Below are positions 35,008 to 43,500 of a stretch of DNA of 64,000 nt, piece after piece. The stretch lies in assembly GCF_029360805.1 (NCBI RefSeq), contig NZ_JARKNC010000006.1, forward strand, positions 312,199 to 376,198. The letters run 5' to 3'. Source of the DNA: Daejeonella sp. JGW-45 (GTDB lineage Bacteria; Bacteroidota; Bacteroidia; Sphingobacteriales; Sphingobacteriaceae). A program made the position numbers and the translations under genes. The notes under the pieces are model-generated. The model had not been told where the DNA came from. It searched no databases and worked only from the letters and a program-made list of their open reading frames with translations. Position 1 is the stretch's first letter, and each line of letters starts with the position of its first letter.

Positions 35008-36198
35008 TTATTCATACAGGCTGTTCTCTACCACCAGGCTGGCGGCAGCCAGCAATTCGGCGTTATCTGCCAATGTTGATAAGGCAATTCTGGTTTGATC
35101 AGCTATACGGGGTATGCAAAATTCATTGATGGCCTGCTGTATTGCCGGGAGTAACATTTTACCTGCCCGGGCACCCCGGCCGCTAAGCACGATACATTCC
35201 GGGTTCAGGATATGGATTAATGTGGATAAGCCCTTTCCTAATTGGAAGCAGGCGGTAGAAAGAATGGATATTGCCAATGGGTCTTGTTGAACAACTGCGT
35301 CTAAAAAATGATCGCCATAGTGTTTTGATCGGTCCTTAAAGAGCTTGTTCATACTTGATTCAGTCCCCTCTGCAAGTGCCGCCTTTGCTTTTTCGACCAT
35401 CACCCATAGGGAAGTATCTACTTCCAGGCAGCCCCGTTTACCGCATGAACAGAGATTGTTGGTTGTTGAGAGGGGGATATGACTAAATTCTCCGGCATAG
35501 CCCGTACTGCCGCGGTACAGGTTGCCCTTCATAATTATTCCCAAACCTGTTCCCCAGCCCACGTTAACTACCAGGGCATCCTGCATTCCTTCTGCCTCAC
35601 CGAAATGGAGCTCGGCCAGGGTGATCAGACTTGAGTCGTTGTCGATGAACACTGGCAAGGCTAGTTCTTCCGTCAGGTAATCAGCCAGGTTAGCTCCGCT
35701 AGGAGTGGGTAAGTGAGAGTTATTAATTCCTTTTTCGGCATTTACAAGCCCGGGCATTCCTATCCCTATACCTAATAAGGCTATCCTGTCGATACCGGAC
35801 TTTTGAATACTGGTATTAATAAACGTGATAAGTTTATTCACGGCCTGGTGATCTTCGCTGATATTGAGATTGAGCAGCTGAAGCTTCAATACGATCTCGT
35901 TGGCCAAATTGAAGATCACCAAACGGGTGATCAACTGGTCCATAGCCACAGCCACGATATATTTCTGCTTAGCCGGATTATTTAAAAACATTAGTGGTCT
36001 GCGGCCACCTGTTGAGGGGGCTAGACCCTGTTTCTTAATGTATTTGTCTTCTATTAATGAATTCACAGTAGAAGTGACCAGCGGCAGGCTTCGTTGTGTG
36101 AGCTTGCTCAGATCGGTTAAGGAAAGTGTCTTTTTATAATAGAGATATTTAATGATATCCGCTCTGAGGCGTTGGCCGTTTTCAACTTTTACAGACAT
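35008..36198 (-). CDS. ROK-family transcriptional regulator with HTH
   Basis: 396-aa repressor/sugar-kinase-like protein (NagC/XylR type). The N-terminal winged helix, about residues 10-65, reads IIKYLYYKKTLSLTDLSKLTQRSLPLVTSTVNSLI. The ROK domain follows, with LGIGIGMPGLVNAEKG and WGTGLGIIMKGNLYRGSTGYAGEFSHI. The zinc-binding CSCGKRGCLEVD lies at about 247-258, and the kinase catalytic Asp region is VFIDNDSSL. Such proteins sense a sugar or sugar phosphate. It lies 94 bp upstream of the SusC gene in the same direction, so it probably regulates the SusCD transcript and itself. That is the one hint that this SusCD pair handles a sugar-related ligand. Confidence 0.92.
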   Translation of the reverse strand: MSVKVENGQRLRADIIKYLYYKKTLSLTDLSKLTQRSLPLVTSTVNSLIEDKYIKKQGLAPSTGGRRPLMFLNNPAKQKYIVAVAMDQLITRLVIFNLANEIVLKLQLLNLNISEDHQAVNKLITFINTSIQKSGIDRIALLGIGIGMPGLVNAEKGINNSHLPTPSGANLADYLTEELALPVFIDNDSSLITLAELHFGEAEGMQDALVVNVGWGTGLGIIMKGNLYRGSTGYAGEFSHIPLSTTNNLCSCGKRGCLEVDTSLWVMVEKAKAALAEGTESSMNKLFKDRSKHYGDHFLDAVVQQDPLAISILSTACFQLGKGLSTLIHILNPECIVLSGRGARAGKMLLPAIQQAINEFCIPRIADQTRIALSTLADNAELLAAASLVVENSLYE

Positions 36199-36215
36199 TT
36201 TTGATCTTCTTAAAT

Positions 36216-36248
36216 CAAACTTAATAAAATAAAATAAAAGATCTCAAA
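36216..36248 (-). promoter_or_regulatory. Bacteroidota-type promoter for the ROK regulator
   Basis: On the minus strand TTTG (36248-36245), a 21-bp spacer and TAAGTTTG (36223-36216) match the -33/-7 consensus. The -7 box lies 17 nt before the ROK ATG. AGATC words flanking an A/T-rich centre on both sides could be an operator. Confidence 0.55.
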
Positions 36249-36300
36249 TCTTTTTAATAATTTTATAAAGATGATTTAAATTCTGCATTCATAGGCATAG

Positions 36301-36664
36301 GCGATATAAAATTTTATTTATGTCTGTTTTGTAGAATAAATAGGATGTTTGGTGCGGTAGTGTATCTGAGGTCAGGAGCTCCTGGAAGGCATCGGACATA
36401 TATGAAGCTTGCTCAAGCCCCTTGGCGCCCTACCGTGTACCCACTTTATATTTTTAATCAATGCAATGACCCGGAACGGGTCAAATGTTTATAAAACATC
36501 TTTCTAGCCCGAAACCCCGACCCCGAAGGTGGTCGCATGTGTCGTTTTGTTACATGCGACCACCTTCGGGGTCGACAAACTCGTTATTAATGCTTCACTA
36601 TAAACATTTGACCCACTTCGGGGTCAGCTTGGCGGGTGACTTTATATCGCTTTTGTAGAATAAA
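36301..36664. repeat. Palindromic-repeat cluster C with a perfect 23-bp inverted repeat
   Basis: An outer inverted repeat GCGATATAAA (36301-36310) faces TTTATATCGC (36641-36650). A direct repeat TTTTGTAGAATAAA occurs at 36327-36340 and 36651-36664. Inside is a perfect 23-bp inverted repeat (36518-36540 against 36552-36574, 11-nt loop), together with GACCCGGAACGGGTC-like and TATAAACATTTGACCC units shared with clusters A and B. It lies in the 623-bp divergent gap between the ROK and PAP2 genes; no gene is seen in the gap. Confidence 0.8.
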
Positions 36665-36678
36665 CAGAGAGTTTTTCA

Positions 36679-36773
36679 GAGGTATGAGGTATGATGGATT
36701 TCCGACATTTGATATCCGTTGTGCTTCTCCGCCCAGCTCATACCTCATACCTCATACCTCATACCTCATACCT
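36679..36773. repeat. Heptad-repeat hairpin 6 (GGTATGA/CTCATAC type)
   Basis: The left arm is GAGGTATGAGGTATGATGG (36679-36697). The right arm consists of five exact tandem CTCATAC heptads (36737-36771). The loop is about 40 nt. It sits directly upstream of the PAP2 gene promoter region. Confidence 0.75.
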
Positions 36774-36793
36774 TCTTACTATTAAAAATTCTT

Positions 36794-36801
36794 TAATTTT
36801 G
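36794..36801 (+). promoter_or_regulatory. Candidate -7 box for the PAP2 gene
   Basis: TAATTTTG matches TAnnTTTG, 20 nt before the PAP2 ATG. The expected -33 position falls at the end of the heptad hairpin and has no clear TTTG. Confidence 0.4.
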
Positions 36802-36821
36802 AATACACAACAAGCTTAAAA

Positions 36822-37478
36822 ATGCGCAAAAGCTTTCGGGACATACTTCGGGAACATATTACCTTCATTATCCCATTCTTAATCCTGGTGATCATATGTT
36901 TCGTCATTCTATTGACGAACGCTAAGGCCGAACTATTTCTCAGAACTAATGTCTACCACAATGCGTTTTTTGATGAGTTCTTTAAAATATGTACTCTTTT
37001 GGGGGATGTGGTAACCACCCTTGTTATTTGCATAGCAATGCTGTTTATCAGGTACCGTTTTGCGGTCCTCACTTTTTTGGCTTATGCCTATTCATCGGTT
37101 ATTGTTCAGATCCTGAAAAGAATATTCGATTCACCACGGCCAAGCAAGTTCTTTGAAGGGTTGAATCCTATCCGCACCATCGAGGGATATCCGCTGTACG
37201 AATGGAATAGCTTTCCATCCGGGCACAGCACCAATGCATTTACATTGGCGGTTGTGTTATCATTCATATTGTCCCATCGAAGCCGGCATTGGATCATTAT
37301 CCCAATAGCGGTGCTCACTGCTTTTTCAAGGGTCTACCTGGCGCAGCATTTCTTCCAGGATGTTTTTGCGGGAGCTGTTCTCGGGGTGGTTTTAACTTTT
37401 CAGCTGATCTGGTGCCTGGAGAACACCGAATGGTACCATTCTCCGACGCTGGACGGTAGTTTATTGAAAAGGAGATAG
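36822..37478 (+). CDS. PAP2-superfamily membrane phosphatase
   Basis: Integral-membrane phosphatase of the type 2 phosphatidic acid phosphatase family, 218 aa, with about six helices. All three catalytic motifs are intact: KRIFDSPRP (KX6RP), FPSGHST (PSGH), and SRVYLAQHFFQD (SRX5HX3D). The substrate is a lipid phosphate such as phosphatidic acid, undecaprenyl pyrophosphate or a phosphatidylglycerol phosphate; sequence alone does not choose. The active site faces the periplasm in this family. Its 3' end is only 10 bp from the convergent neighbouring gene at 37489, so the two transcripts probably overlap. Confidence 0.93.
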   Translation: MRKSFRDILREHITFIIPFLILVIICFVILLTNAKAELFLRTNVYHNAFFDEFFKICTLLGDVVTTLVICIAMLFIRYRFAVLTFLAYAYSSVIVQILKRIFDSPRPSKFFEGLNPIRTIEGYPLYEWNSFPSGHSTNAFTLAVVLSFILSHRSRHWIIIPIAVLTAFSRVYLAQHFFQDVFAGAVLGVVLTFQLIWCLENTEWYHSPTLDGSLLKRR

Positions 37479-37488
37479 AGTGCCGCTC

Positions 37489-38142
37489 TCAAATTCTTCT
37501 CCTTCGAACCAGAAACACAATTAAAGCCAGTAAAATTATTCCTCCCGGGATAGCCCAGTAGAGGTATTTTTTACTTGCAGCGTTATTGCTGTTGATCTCG
37601 TCGCTGGTAAACTGGTCTTTTTTATTTAAACTTTCGTTTACCTGGATAGAGTTAAAAAACTTCTCTTTTTCAGGCACTGCAAACTGGGAATGCAGATCCT
37701 GGTAGAGAAATTCGAAAATATAGGTTGCACTGCTGGCATGTAAAAGCCTGAAGTTCCGATACAGAACCCCGCTTCCGGTATCGATCTGAAGTGTAAAATC
37801 CTTTACCTTGAGCTCGCCCAGCAAGCCATTTTTTTCATCTTTAATGACGGATCCCGTTGATACTGTCCTTACATTATTAATATAGTCGTCGTAATACTGT
37901 TGAAGGTGTTTATCTTTTTCGATATCCGGTGTCACCATAGGATCATCCGGCGTCTTAAAAATCAGGATGGTTCCCCATGGGCTTACAGCAACAAGGCTGT
38001 ATTTATCGTTTTTCTCAGTCTTATTAAATCCTTTCGGAAGTTTTACTGAAACAGCGCTGTCGATCCGGACGGTTTCCCATTCCTGAGAATAGGAGGTATT
38101 CGACAGAATAAAAAGGGCTAGTGTCAGGAATATTGCTTTCAT
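37489..38142 (-). CDS. Exported protein with C-terminal membrane anchor, unknown function
   Basis: The function is not recognised. The 217-aa protein has a Sec signal (MKAIFLTLALFILSNTSYSQ), a mature domain of about 160 residues with strand-like stretches (VSVKLPKGFNKTEKN, GTILIFKTPDD, LLGELKVKDFTLQIDTG), and a single C-terminal helix (YWAIPGGIILLALIVFLV) followed by RRRRI. This fits a periplasmic domain tethered by its C-terminus to the inner membrane with the basic tail in the cytoplasm. It is convergent with the PAP2 gene. The sequence upstream of its start is a heptad-repeat hairpin. Confidence 0.7.
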   Translation of the reverse strand: MKAIFLTLALFILSNTSYSQEWETVRIDSAVSVKLPKGFNKTEKNDKYSLVAVSPWGTILIFKTPDDPMVTPDIEKDKHLQQYYDDYINNVRTVSTGSVIKDEKNGLLGELKVKDFTLQIDTGSGVLYRNFRLLHASSATYIFEFLYQDLHSQFAVPEKEKFFNSIQVNESLNKKDQFTSDEINSNNAASKKYLYWAIPGGIILLALIVFLVRRRRI

Positions 38143-38170
38143 GGGGAGGGGTATTGCAAGAAGTGTGCCT

Positions 38171-38534
38171 TAGAAGTTGAGAGTTGAGAGTTGAGAGTTG
38201 AAAGTTGAAAGTGGAAAGTTGAAAACTGAAAGTGAACTAAAGAGTATGTTCAGATAACTGTGTTAATGTATAACACAGATGGGTGTTTGGCGGTGCTCGT
38301 CCCCGACTGGATCGGGGATCTCGTTATGATACCGCGGCTTCCGCCGCAGGTTATTACTGGGACATTCAGCCTGCATGTTAATTACGATCTAAATACCTAT
38401 TTTGGTAACCGTTTATATAATGACACAGTTAATTGAGCACTACCACACAGCGTTTAGACGCTTTCAACTCTCAACTTTCAACTTTCCACTTTTAACCCGA
38501 TAGCTATCGGGTTTCCACTTTCAACTTTTAACAA
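38171..38534. repeat. Heptad-repeat hairpin 7 (GTTGAGA/CAACTTT type)
   Basis: The left arm (38171-38232) is made of GTTGAGA and GTTGAAA heptads. The right arm (38461-38531) is made of CTCAACT/TTTCAAC units and contains the perfect 20-bp palindrome AACCCGATAGCTATCGGGTT (38494-38513). About 228 bp separate the arms and hold an inverted-repeat element. It lies in the divergent gap before the first FecR-linked sigma gene. Confidence 0.75.
38247..38439. mobile_element. MITE-like element of 193 bp between heptad arms
   Basis: The terminal inverted repeats are 26 bp (38247-38272 against 38414-38439, 20 of 26 matching), with core TAACTGTGT and outer TGYTCA. The interior has no coding capacity but holds GC-rich stems (GCGGCTTCCGC, CCCCGACTGGATCGGGG). 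No transposase is nearby. The class is unassigned. Confidence 0.5.
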
Positions 38535-38589
38535 ACTCCGCCAGTTTAAAAATTGCATTTTTTAAAATTTTAGGTAAATTGAGTCTGCG

Positions 38590-39180
38590 ATGGCCGACTA
38601 CTCAAAACTATGTGATTCTGAACTTCAGCACCTCCTGATCATGGGGGATACTTACGCATTCACTGAAATTTATAATCGATATAAAGGGGTCTTGCATCAG
38701 CATGCATTGAATATGCTTAAGGACAGGGATGAAGCAAAAGATGTACTCCAGGAATTATTCACTAATCTGTGGGTTAATCGCGAGTCGATACATGTACAAT
38801 CAAATCTATCCGGGTATTTGTACACCGGCGTTCGCAATAGGGTGCTGACCATGATCGCTCACCGGCAGGTGGAATCGAAGTATATATCGTCATTGGGCGA
38901 TTTTATTAATAAGGGTGAGTTTATAACAGATCATCGTGTCCGCGAGCGCCAGCTCGCTGAGCTTATTGAAAAGGAGATAGATGCTTTGCCCGGAAAGATG
39001 CGGGAGGTTTTCCGGCTGAGCAGGATCTCAAACTTAAGCCATAAGGAAATTGCTGAGGAGCTTTCTATATCGGAACAAACCGTCCGGACCCAGGTGAGGA
39101 ATGCTTTAAGGCTTCTTCGGGTAAAACTGGGTTTGCTAACCCTATTCTCAGTTCTTTTGAATATCCGGCATCCTTTTTAG
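38590..39180 (+). CDS. ECF sigma factor of a FecR/SusC module (module 1)
   Basis: ECF sigma-70 factor, 196 aa. Region 2 is YTFAEIYNRYKGVLHQHALN-like sequence followed by DRDEAKDVLQELFTNLWVNRE. Region 4 is LPGKMREVFRLSRISNLSHKEIAEELSISEQTVRTQVRNALRLL. The C-terminal hydrophobic stretch (LGLLTLFSVLLNIRHPF) is usual in this Bacteroidota group. The next gene, 77 bp downstream, is a FecR anti-sigma regulator, then an STN-bearing SusC. Ligand binding at the receptor is expected to free this factor to transcribe the module. It is similar in layout to the sigma gene at 52092, but regions 2 and 4 differ enough for separate regulons. Confidence 0.94.
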   Translation: MADYSKLCDSELQHLLIMGDTYAFTEIYNRYKGVLHQHALNMLKDRDEAKDVLQELFTNLWVNRESIHVQSNLSGYLYTGVRNRVLTMIAHRQVESKYISSLGDFINKGEFITDHRVRERQLAELIEKEIDALPGKMREVFRLSRISNLSHKEIAEELSISEQTVRTQVRNALRLLRVKLGLLTLFSVLLNIRHPF

Positions 39181-39257
39181 ATCAGATACTTTTTTTTAAA
39201 AAATACCTACCCCATCCCCGGGTGTCTTCCAGTCTATATATTATTGACACCCAATGA

Positions 39258-40394
39258 ATGGACAGAAACGAAATCATCAACCTACTGAAGAGGTATAATT
39301 CAGGTAACTGCTCCGACGAGGAGAAGGCTATAATAGAATCCTGGTATTTACAGTACAGGGATAATTCAGCCGCCAGTTTGACTGAAGAGGAAAGACTAGA
39401 CGATCTTCAGAGCGTGTTTGATGCGCTGCCTTTACCTCAGAATGCCAGGAGATATCGTGTGCTTCCGCTCTACAAAATAGCAGCTGCTGTGGCTGCAGTA
39501 TTTATCGTGGTACTTGGGATATATTTTTATAGGTCACAACAGACGGATACCCGGCTTGCACAGGTCATAGAAACGAAAATAGTTCCGGGCGGAACCAAAG
39601 CGACACTTACCTTATCAGATGGTTCGAGAATAATATTGGATGACGCTGAAACGGGAGTTTTAGCCAGCCAGTCAGGCGTATCTATTCAAAAAACTGCAGA
39701 CGGCCAGCTGATATATTCGGTTTCCAATTCAACAGCGCCGGCCGCGCAATCGGGGAACGAACTAATGTATAATACTATTGAAACCCCCGTAGGCGGAAGC
39801 TACCAGATCAATTTGCCCGATGGCACAAAGGTATGGTTAAATGCCGCGTCGAGCCTGAGCTTTCCGACTAAGTTCAGCGATGGATCACGTGTTGTGAAGC
39901 TCACCGGAGAAGCTTATTTCGAGGTGGCCAAAAATAAGCATATGCCTTTTTCGGTGAAATTTAACAAGCAGGTCGTTGAAGTGCTTGGGACGCAGTTTAA
40001 TATAAACTCTTATACTGATGAGGGGGCTGATAAAACTACTTTATTTGAAGGCTCAGTCAGGCTCAGTCAGGGCAGCAAGCAGGTTGTGTTAAAGCCGGGG
40101 CAGCAGGCGGTTTATGAAAAGGATGAAATGAAGGTTAAGGATACTGATCTTGAAGAAGCTCTCGCCTGGAAAAATGGGTACTTTATGTTTAAGAATGAAA
40201 ACATTAAGAGCATAATGAGAAAAATTGCCCGCTGGTACGATGTTGAGGTTAGCTACAGCGGTAATATACCTGATATTGGATTTGGCGGTACTATTTCCCG
40301 CTCGACAGATATTACAGAGGTTCTTAATGCACTTCAGTTAACCAATTCGATACATTTTAAGATTGAGGGAAGGAGGATTACGGTTATGCCATAG
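39258..40394 (+). CDS. FecR-family anti-sigma regulator (module 1)
   Basis: 378-aa inner-membrane regulator that relays the receptor signal to the ECF sigma factor. The cytoplasmic N-terminus (about residues 1-70, NLLKRYNSGNCSDEEKAIIESWY) is followed by a single helix (IAAAVAAVFIVVLGIYFY, about 72-90). The periplasmic FecR domain carries ETKIVPGGTKATLTLSDGS, TPVGGSYQINLPDGTKVWLNA, LTGEAYFEVAKN and FEVLGTQFNINSY-type sequence. The C-terminal STN-contacting domain reads FMFKNENIKSIMRKIARWYDVEV. Order, spacing and length are standard for sigma/FecR/SusC modules. The gene is followed by a 118-bp gap with a conserved hairpin before the receptor gene. Confidence 0.95.
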   Translation: MDRNEIINLLKRYNSGNCSDEEKAIIESWYLQYRDNSAASLTEEERLDDLQSVFDALPLPQNARRYRVLPLYKIAAAVAAVFIVVLGIYFYRSQQTDTRLAQVIETKIVPGGTKATLTLSDGSRIILDDAETGVLASQSGVSIQKTADGQLIYSVSNSTAPAAQSGNELMYNTIETPVGGSYQINLPDGTKVWLNAASSLSFPTKFSDGSRVVKLTGEAYFEVAKNKHMPFSVKFNKQVVEVLGTQFNINSYTDEGADKTTLFEGSVRLSQGSKQVVLKPGQQAVYEKDEMKVKDTDLEEALAWKNGYFMFKNENIKSIMRKIARWYDVEVSYSGNIPDIGFGGTISRSTDITEVLNALQLTNSIHFKIEGRRITVMP

Positions 40395-40411
40395 TGATAC
40401 TATAGCAATTC

Positions 40412-40450
40412 ATGAAAAACCAGGAACGTTTGCACCGCTCCTGGCCTGTA
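40412..40450 (+). promoter_or_regulatory. Conserved hairpin between fecR and susC (module 1)
   Basis: CCAGGA (40420-40425) pairs with TCCTGG (40439-40444), with ACG/CGC extending the stem imperfectly, preceded by an A-tract. No T-tract follows, so it is not a simple terminator. A related hairpin stands at the same place in module 2. Confidence 0.5.
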
Positions 40451-40512
40451 GCATGGGTTGCAGAACAGAATATTTTGCGAACAATCATTCCTAAACCCAA
40501 ACGATCAAATAT

Positions 40513-43500
40513 ATGAATATTTATTCTTATGCCTCGTACAAGCCATCTGGATATGTTAAAATTCTACTGATGATAAAACTTACGTTTGTTATATTGATCA
40601 CCGCACTTCTTCAAATGAGCAGCGCTGCTTCATACTCGCAAACAGTAACCTTAAGATTTAAAAATGCAAAGCTCGAAACGGTCTTAAAGGAGATCCGGGC
40701 ACAAGCCGGGGTAGATCTGGTCTACGCTGTTCCGGACGTTACTGAAGCCAGGCCGGTAAATATAAACGTAAGCAGGGCCTCATTAAAGGAGGCTCTTGAG
40801 AAATGTTTTGTTGACCAGTCTTTAACTTATACGCTAAGTAATAACATAGTCGTAGTTAAGAAGAAGACTAATCTTATTCCTCCCAAAGTATTCCCCGAGA
40901 CTAAGACAACGGCAGTTGAGGCTGATCCGCCGATCATTGTCACCGGTGAGGTGAAGGATGCTGAGGGAATCACTCTTCCCGGGGTGAGTGTAAAGATCAA
41001 GGGAACTACGCTCGGAACCTCTACAGACGTAAACGGAAAGTATTCTATTACGGTGCCGGATAATTCAAGTGTATTGGTATTTACTTATATCGGGTACCTC
41101 ACTCAGGAGGTAGCAGTTAATGGTCGAAGTTCCATTGATGTCCGGCTTGAAGTTACTGATACTGCTTTAGGAGAAGTGGTTGTCACTGCTCTCGGTATCG
41201 AGCGGGAGGCCAAATCTCTCTCATACTCAGCGCAGACGCTCACAGCAGATAAGCTGAATGAGGCAAAAGAAACTAACTTGATCAACTCCCTGCAGGGAAA
41301 GGTAGCCGGGGTCACAATTACCCGCAATGCTACAGGCCCCGGAAGCTCCTCCAAAGTCGTTCTGCGCGGAAACCGGTCAATAACAGGAAATAATCAGCCG
41401 CTATACGTGATAGATGGAGTTCCCATGGACAATACAAGCCGGGAGCAGGGTGTGGGTGGCAGTAATGGAGGCCGGGATGGAGGTGACGGAATAGGAATGA
41501 TCAATAGCGATGACATCGAAACCATGACAATTCTGAAAGGAGCATCTGCCGCTGCCTTATATGGAAGTCAGGGGCAAAATGGTGCAATAATCATTACTAC
41601 AAAAAGGGGAAAGGCAGGCAAGATCGCGGTTGATTTTATCTCAAATGCTTCATTTGATCAACCGAACATCATGCCTGAACTGCAAACCGCGTACGGTCAG
41701 GGAAACCAGGGCTTATACTCCGCGGTGTCTGAAAGTAGCTGGGGCCCTGAAATTGCCGGACAACAAGTTACATTATGGAACGGTAGCCAGGTGAATATGA
41801 CCGCTTATCCTGACCGGATCAAGGATTTCTACAGAACTGCCGGGAATTATACCAATACCGTCGGTGTAAGCGGGGGCAGCGAAAAGCTCCGCACATACTT
41901 GTCTTACGGTAATACTCAGGCTGAAGGTATCCTGAGAAATCATGAGTACCGGAGAAATAATCTTGACCTCAAGGTCGAAAACGATATCAGCTCAAAACTT
42001 TCTCTTTTCGGCAAGATATCCTATATACTGGAAGATGTGGACAACAAGCCATTTACAAGTGAACGGAACGACGCTACATCAAGAATATACTATGCCCCTG
42101 TTTCTATTCCACCGGCTGAGATGCAGAAGTATGAATATTTTGATGCCCTGAACAACAGAAAGCAAAGCTACTGGAGTCCCGGCTCCCTGTTCCTGGGGAA
42201 TCCCTACTGGACGCTTAACAGGCAGTTGTTTTTCGAGCATAAAGACAGGGTATTAGGATTGTTCTCGGCAAAATACCGGTTCACAGACTGGCTGGATCTC
42301 CAGGTACGGGCAAGTGTAGATCAGACGATCGAGGACACCGAGGAAAAGCTGTATGAAGACTCGTATAATTTACTCGGCTACGGCGAGGTATTTACCTTGT
42401 ATAACGGCAAGCGCAAATCGACGAATCTGGATGCACTTCTTTCGGTAAAAAGGGACATAACCAAACATATCGATGTGTCAGGACACCTTGGTGCGTCAAT
42501 ACAGGAAAGTAAGTACGAATCAGTACAGTCTCTGGCAAACGGGCTGAATAAGCAGGACTATTTTTTCATGAGCAATGCGCAGAACCCGCAAAATATAAAT
42601 TCCTATGGCCGGACTCCACAGGTTCAGTCATTGTACGGGACGGCAACTGTCGCTTTCAAAGACTACCTGTATCTTGATGTAACTGCGAGAAACGACTGGT
42701 CTTCGGCTCTGCCGAAAGAGAATCAATCTTATTTCTATCCGTCGCTGGGCCTGACCGGCATTATCTCCGATATGGTTAAACTTCCCAACTGGGTCTCCTA
42801 TGGAAAAGCCAGGATAACCCTGGCAAGTGCCGGATACGGTGGTACAGAGTATCTTACAGATAATTATTATGCAGTGGGGGTCGGCGGGGTCATAACTCCA
42901 CCCTTAACCAGGTCTCTCGGAAATTACAAACCTGAAATTACAAACACGTTTGAAGCCGGCCTGGACTGGAGATTCTTCGGGAGCCGCTTAGGCTTCGATG
43001 TTACCTATTATAAGAGTCATACCAAGAACCAGTTGATCACCCTTTCTGTACCCAATGCCAGCTTATTCAGAAATGAATATATAAATGCCGGGCTGATCCG
43101 GAACAGTGGGATAGAACTTATGCTGAACGGAACCCCGGTGAAAACGAATGATTTTTCATGGAATATAATGCTTAATTATTCAAAGAACGTAAACAAGGTT
43201 GTCAAATTAACAGACGAGCTGAAAACAGTTGTTCTTGGGGATGACCGCCAAGTATTGCAGACAGTATCAGAGGGCGGAACCTACGGTGAGATGTATATGG
43301 CAGAATGGAAAAAGGACGCTCAGGGCCGCCTTTTAGTATCTCCCGCAGGAATTCCTTTGGTGGTAACAGCCAAAACAGCATATGCCGGCAATTATAATCC
43401 TGACTACCTGTTGGGAGTATCCAATTCATTTAACCTGTCCGGCTTATCGCTGAGCTTTTTACTCGACTACAGGCATGGTGGAACCGTGGTTGGCGGTACC

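Noticed and set aside
29756-36198. Treating the ROK-SusCD group as a polysaccharide utilisation locus
   Set aside because: No glycoside hydrolase, lyase, esterase or sulfatase lies beside it; only the ROK regulator hints at a sugar.
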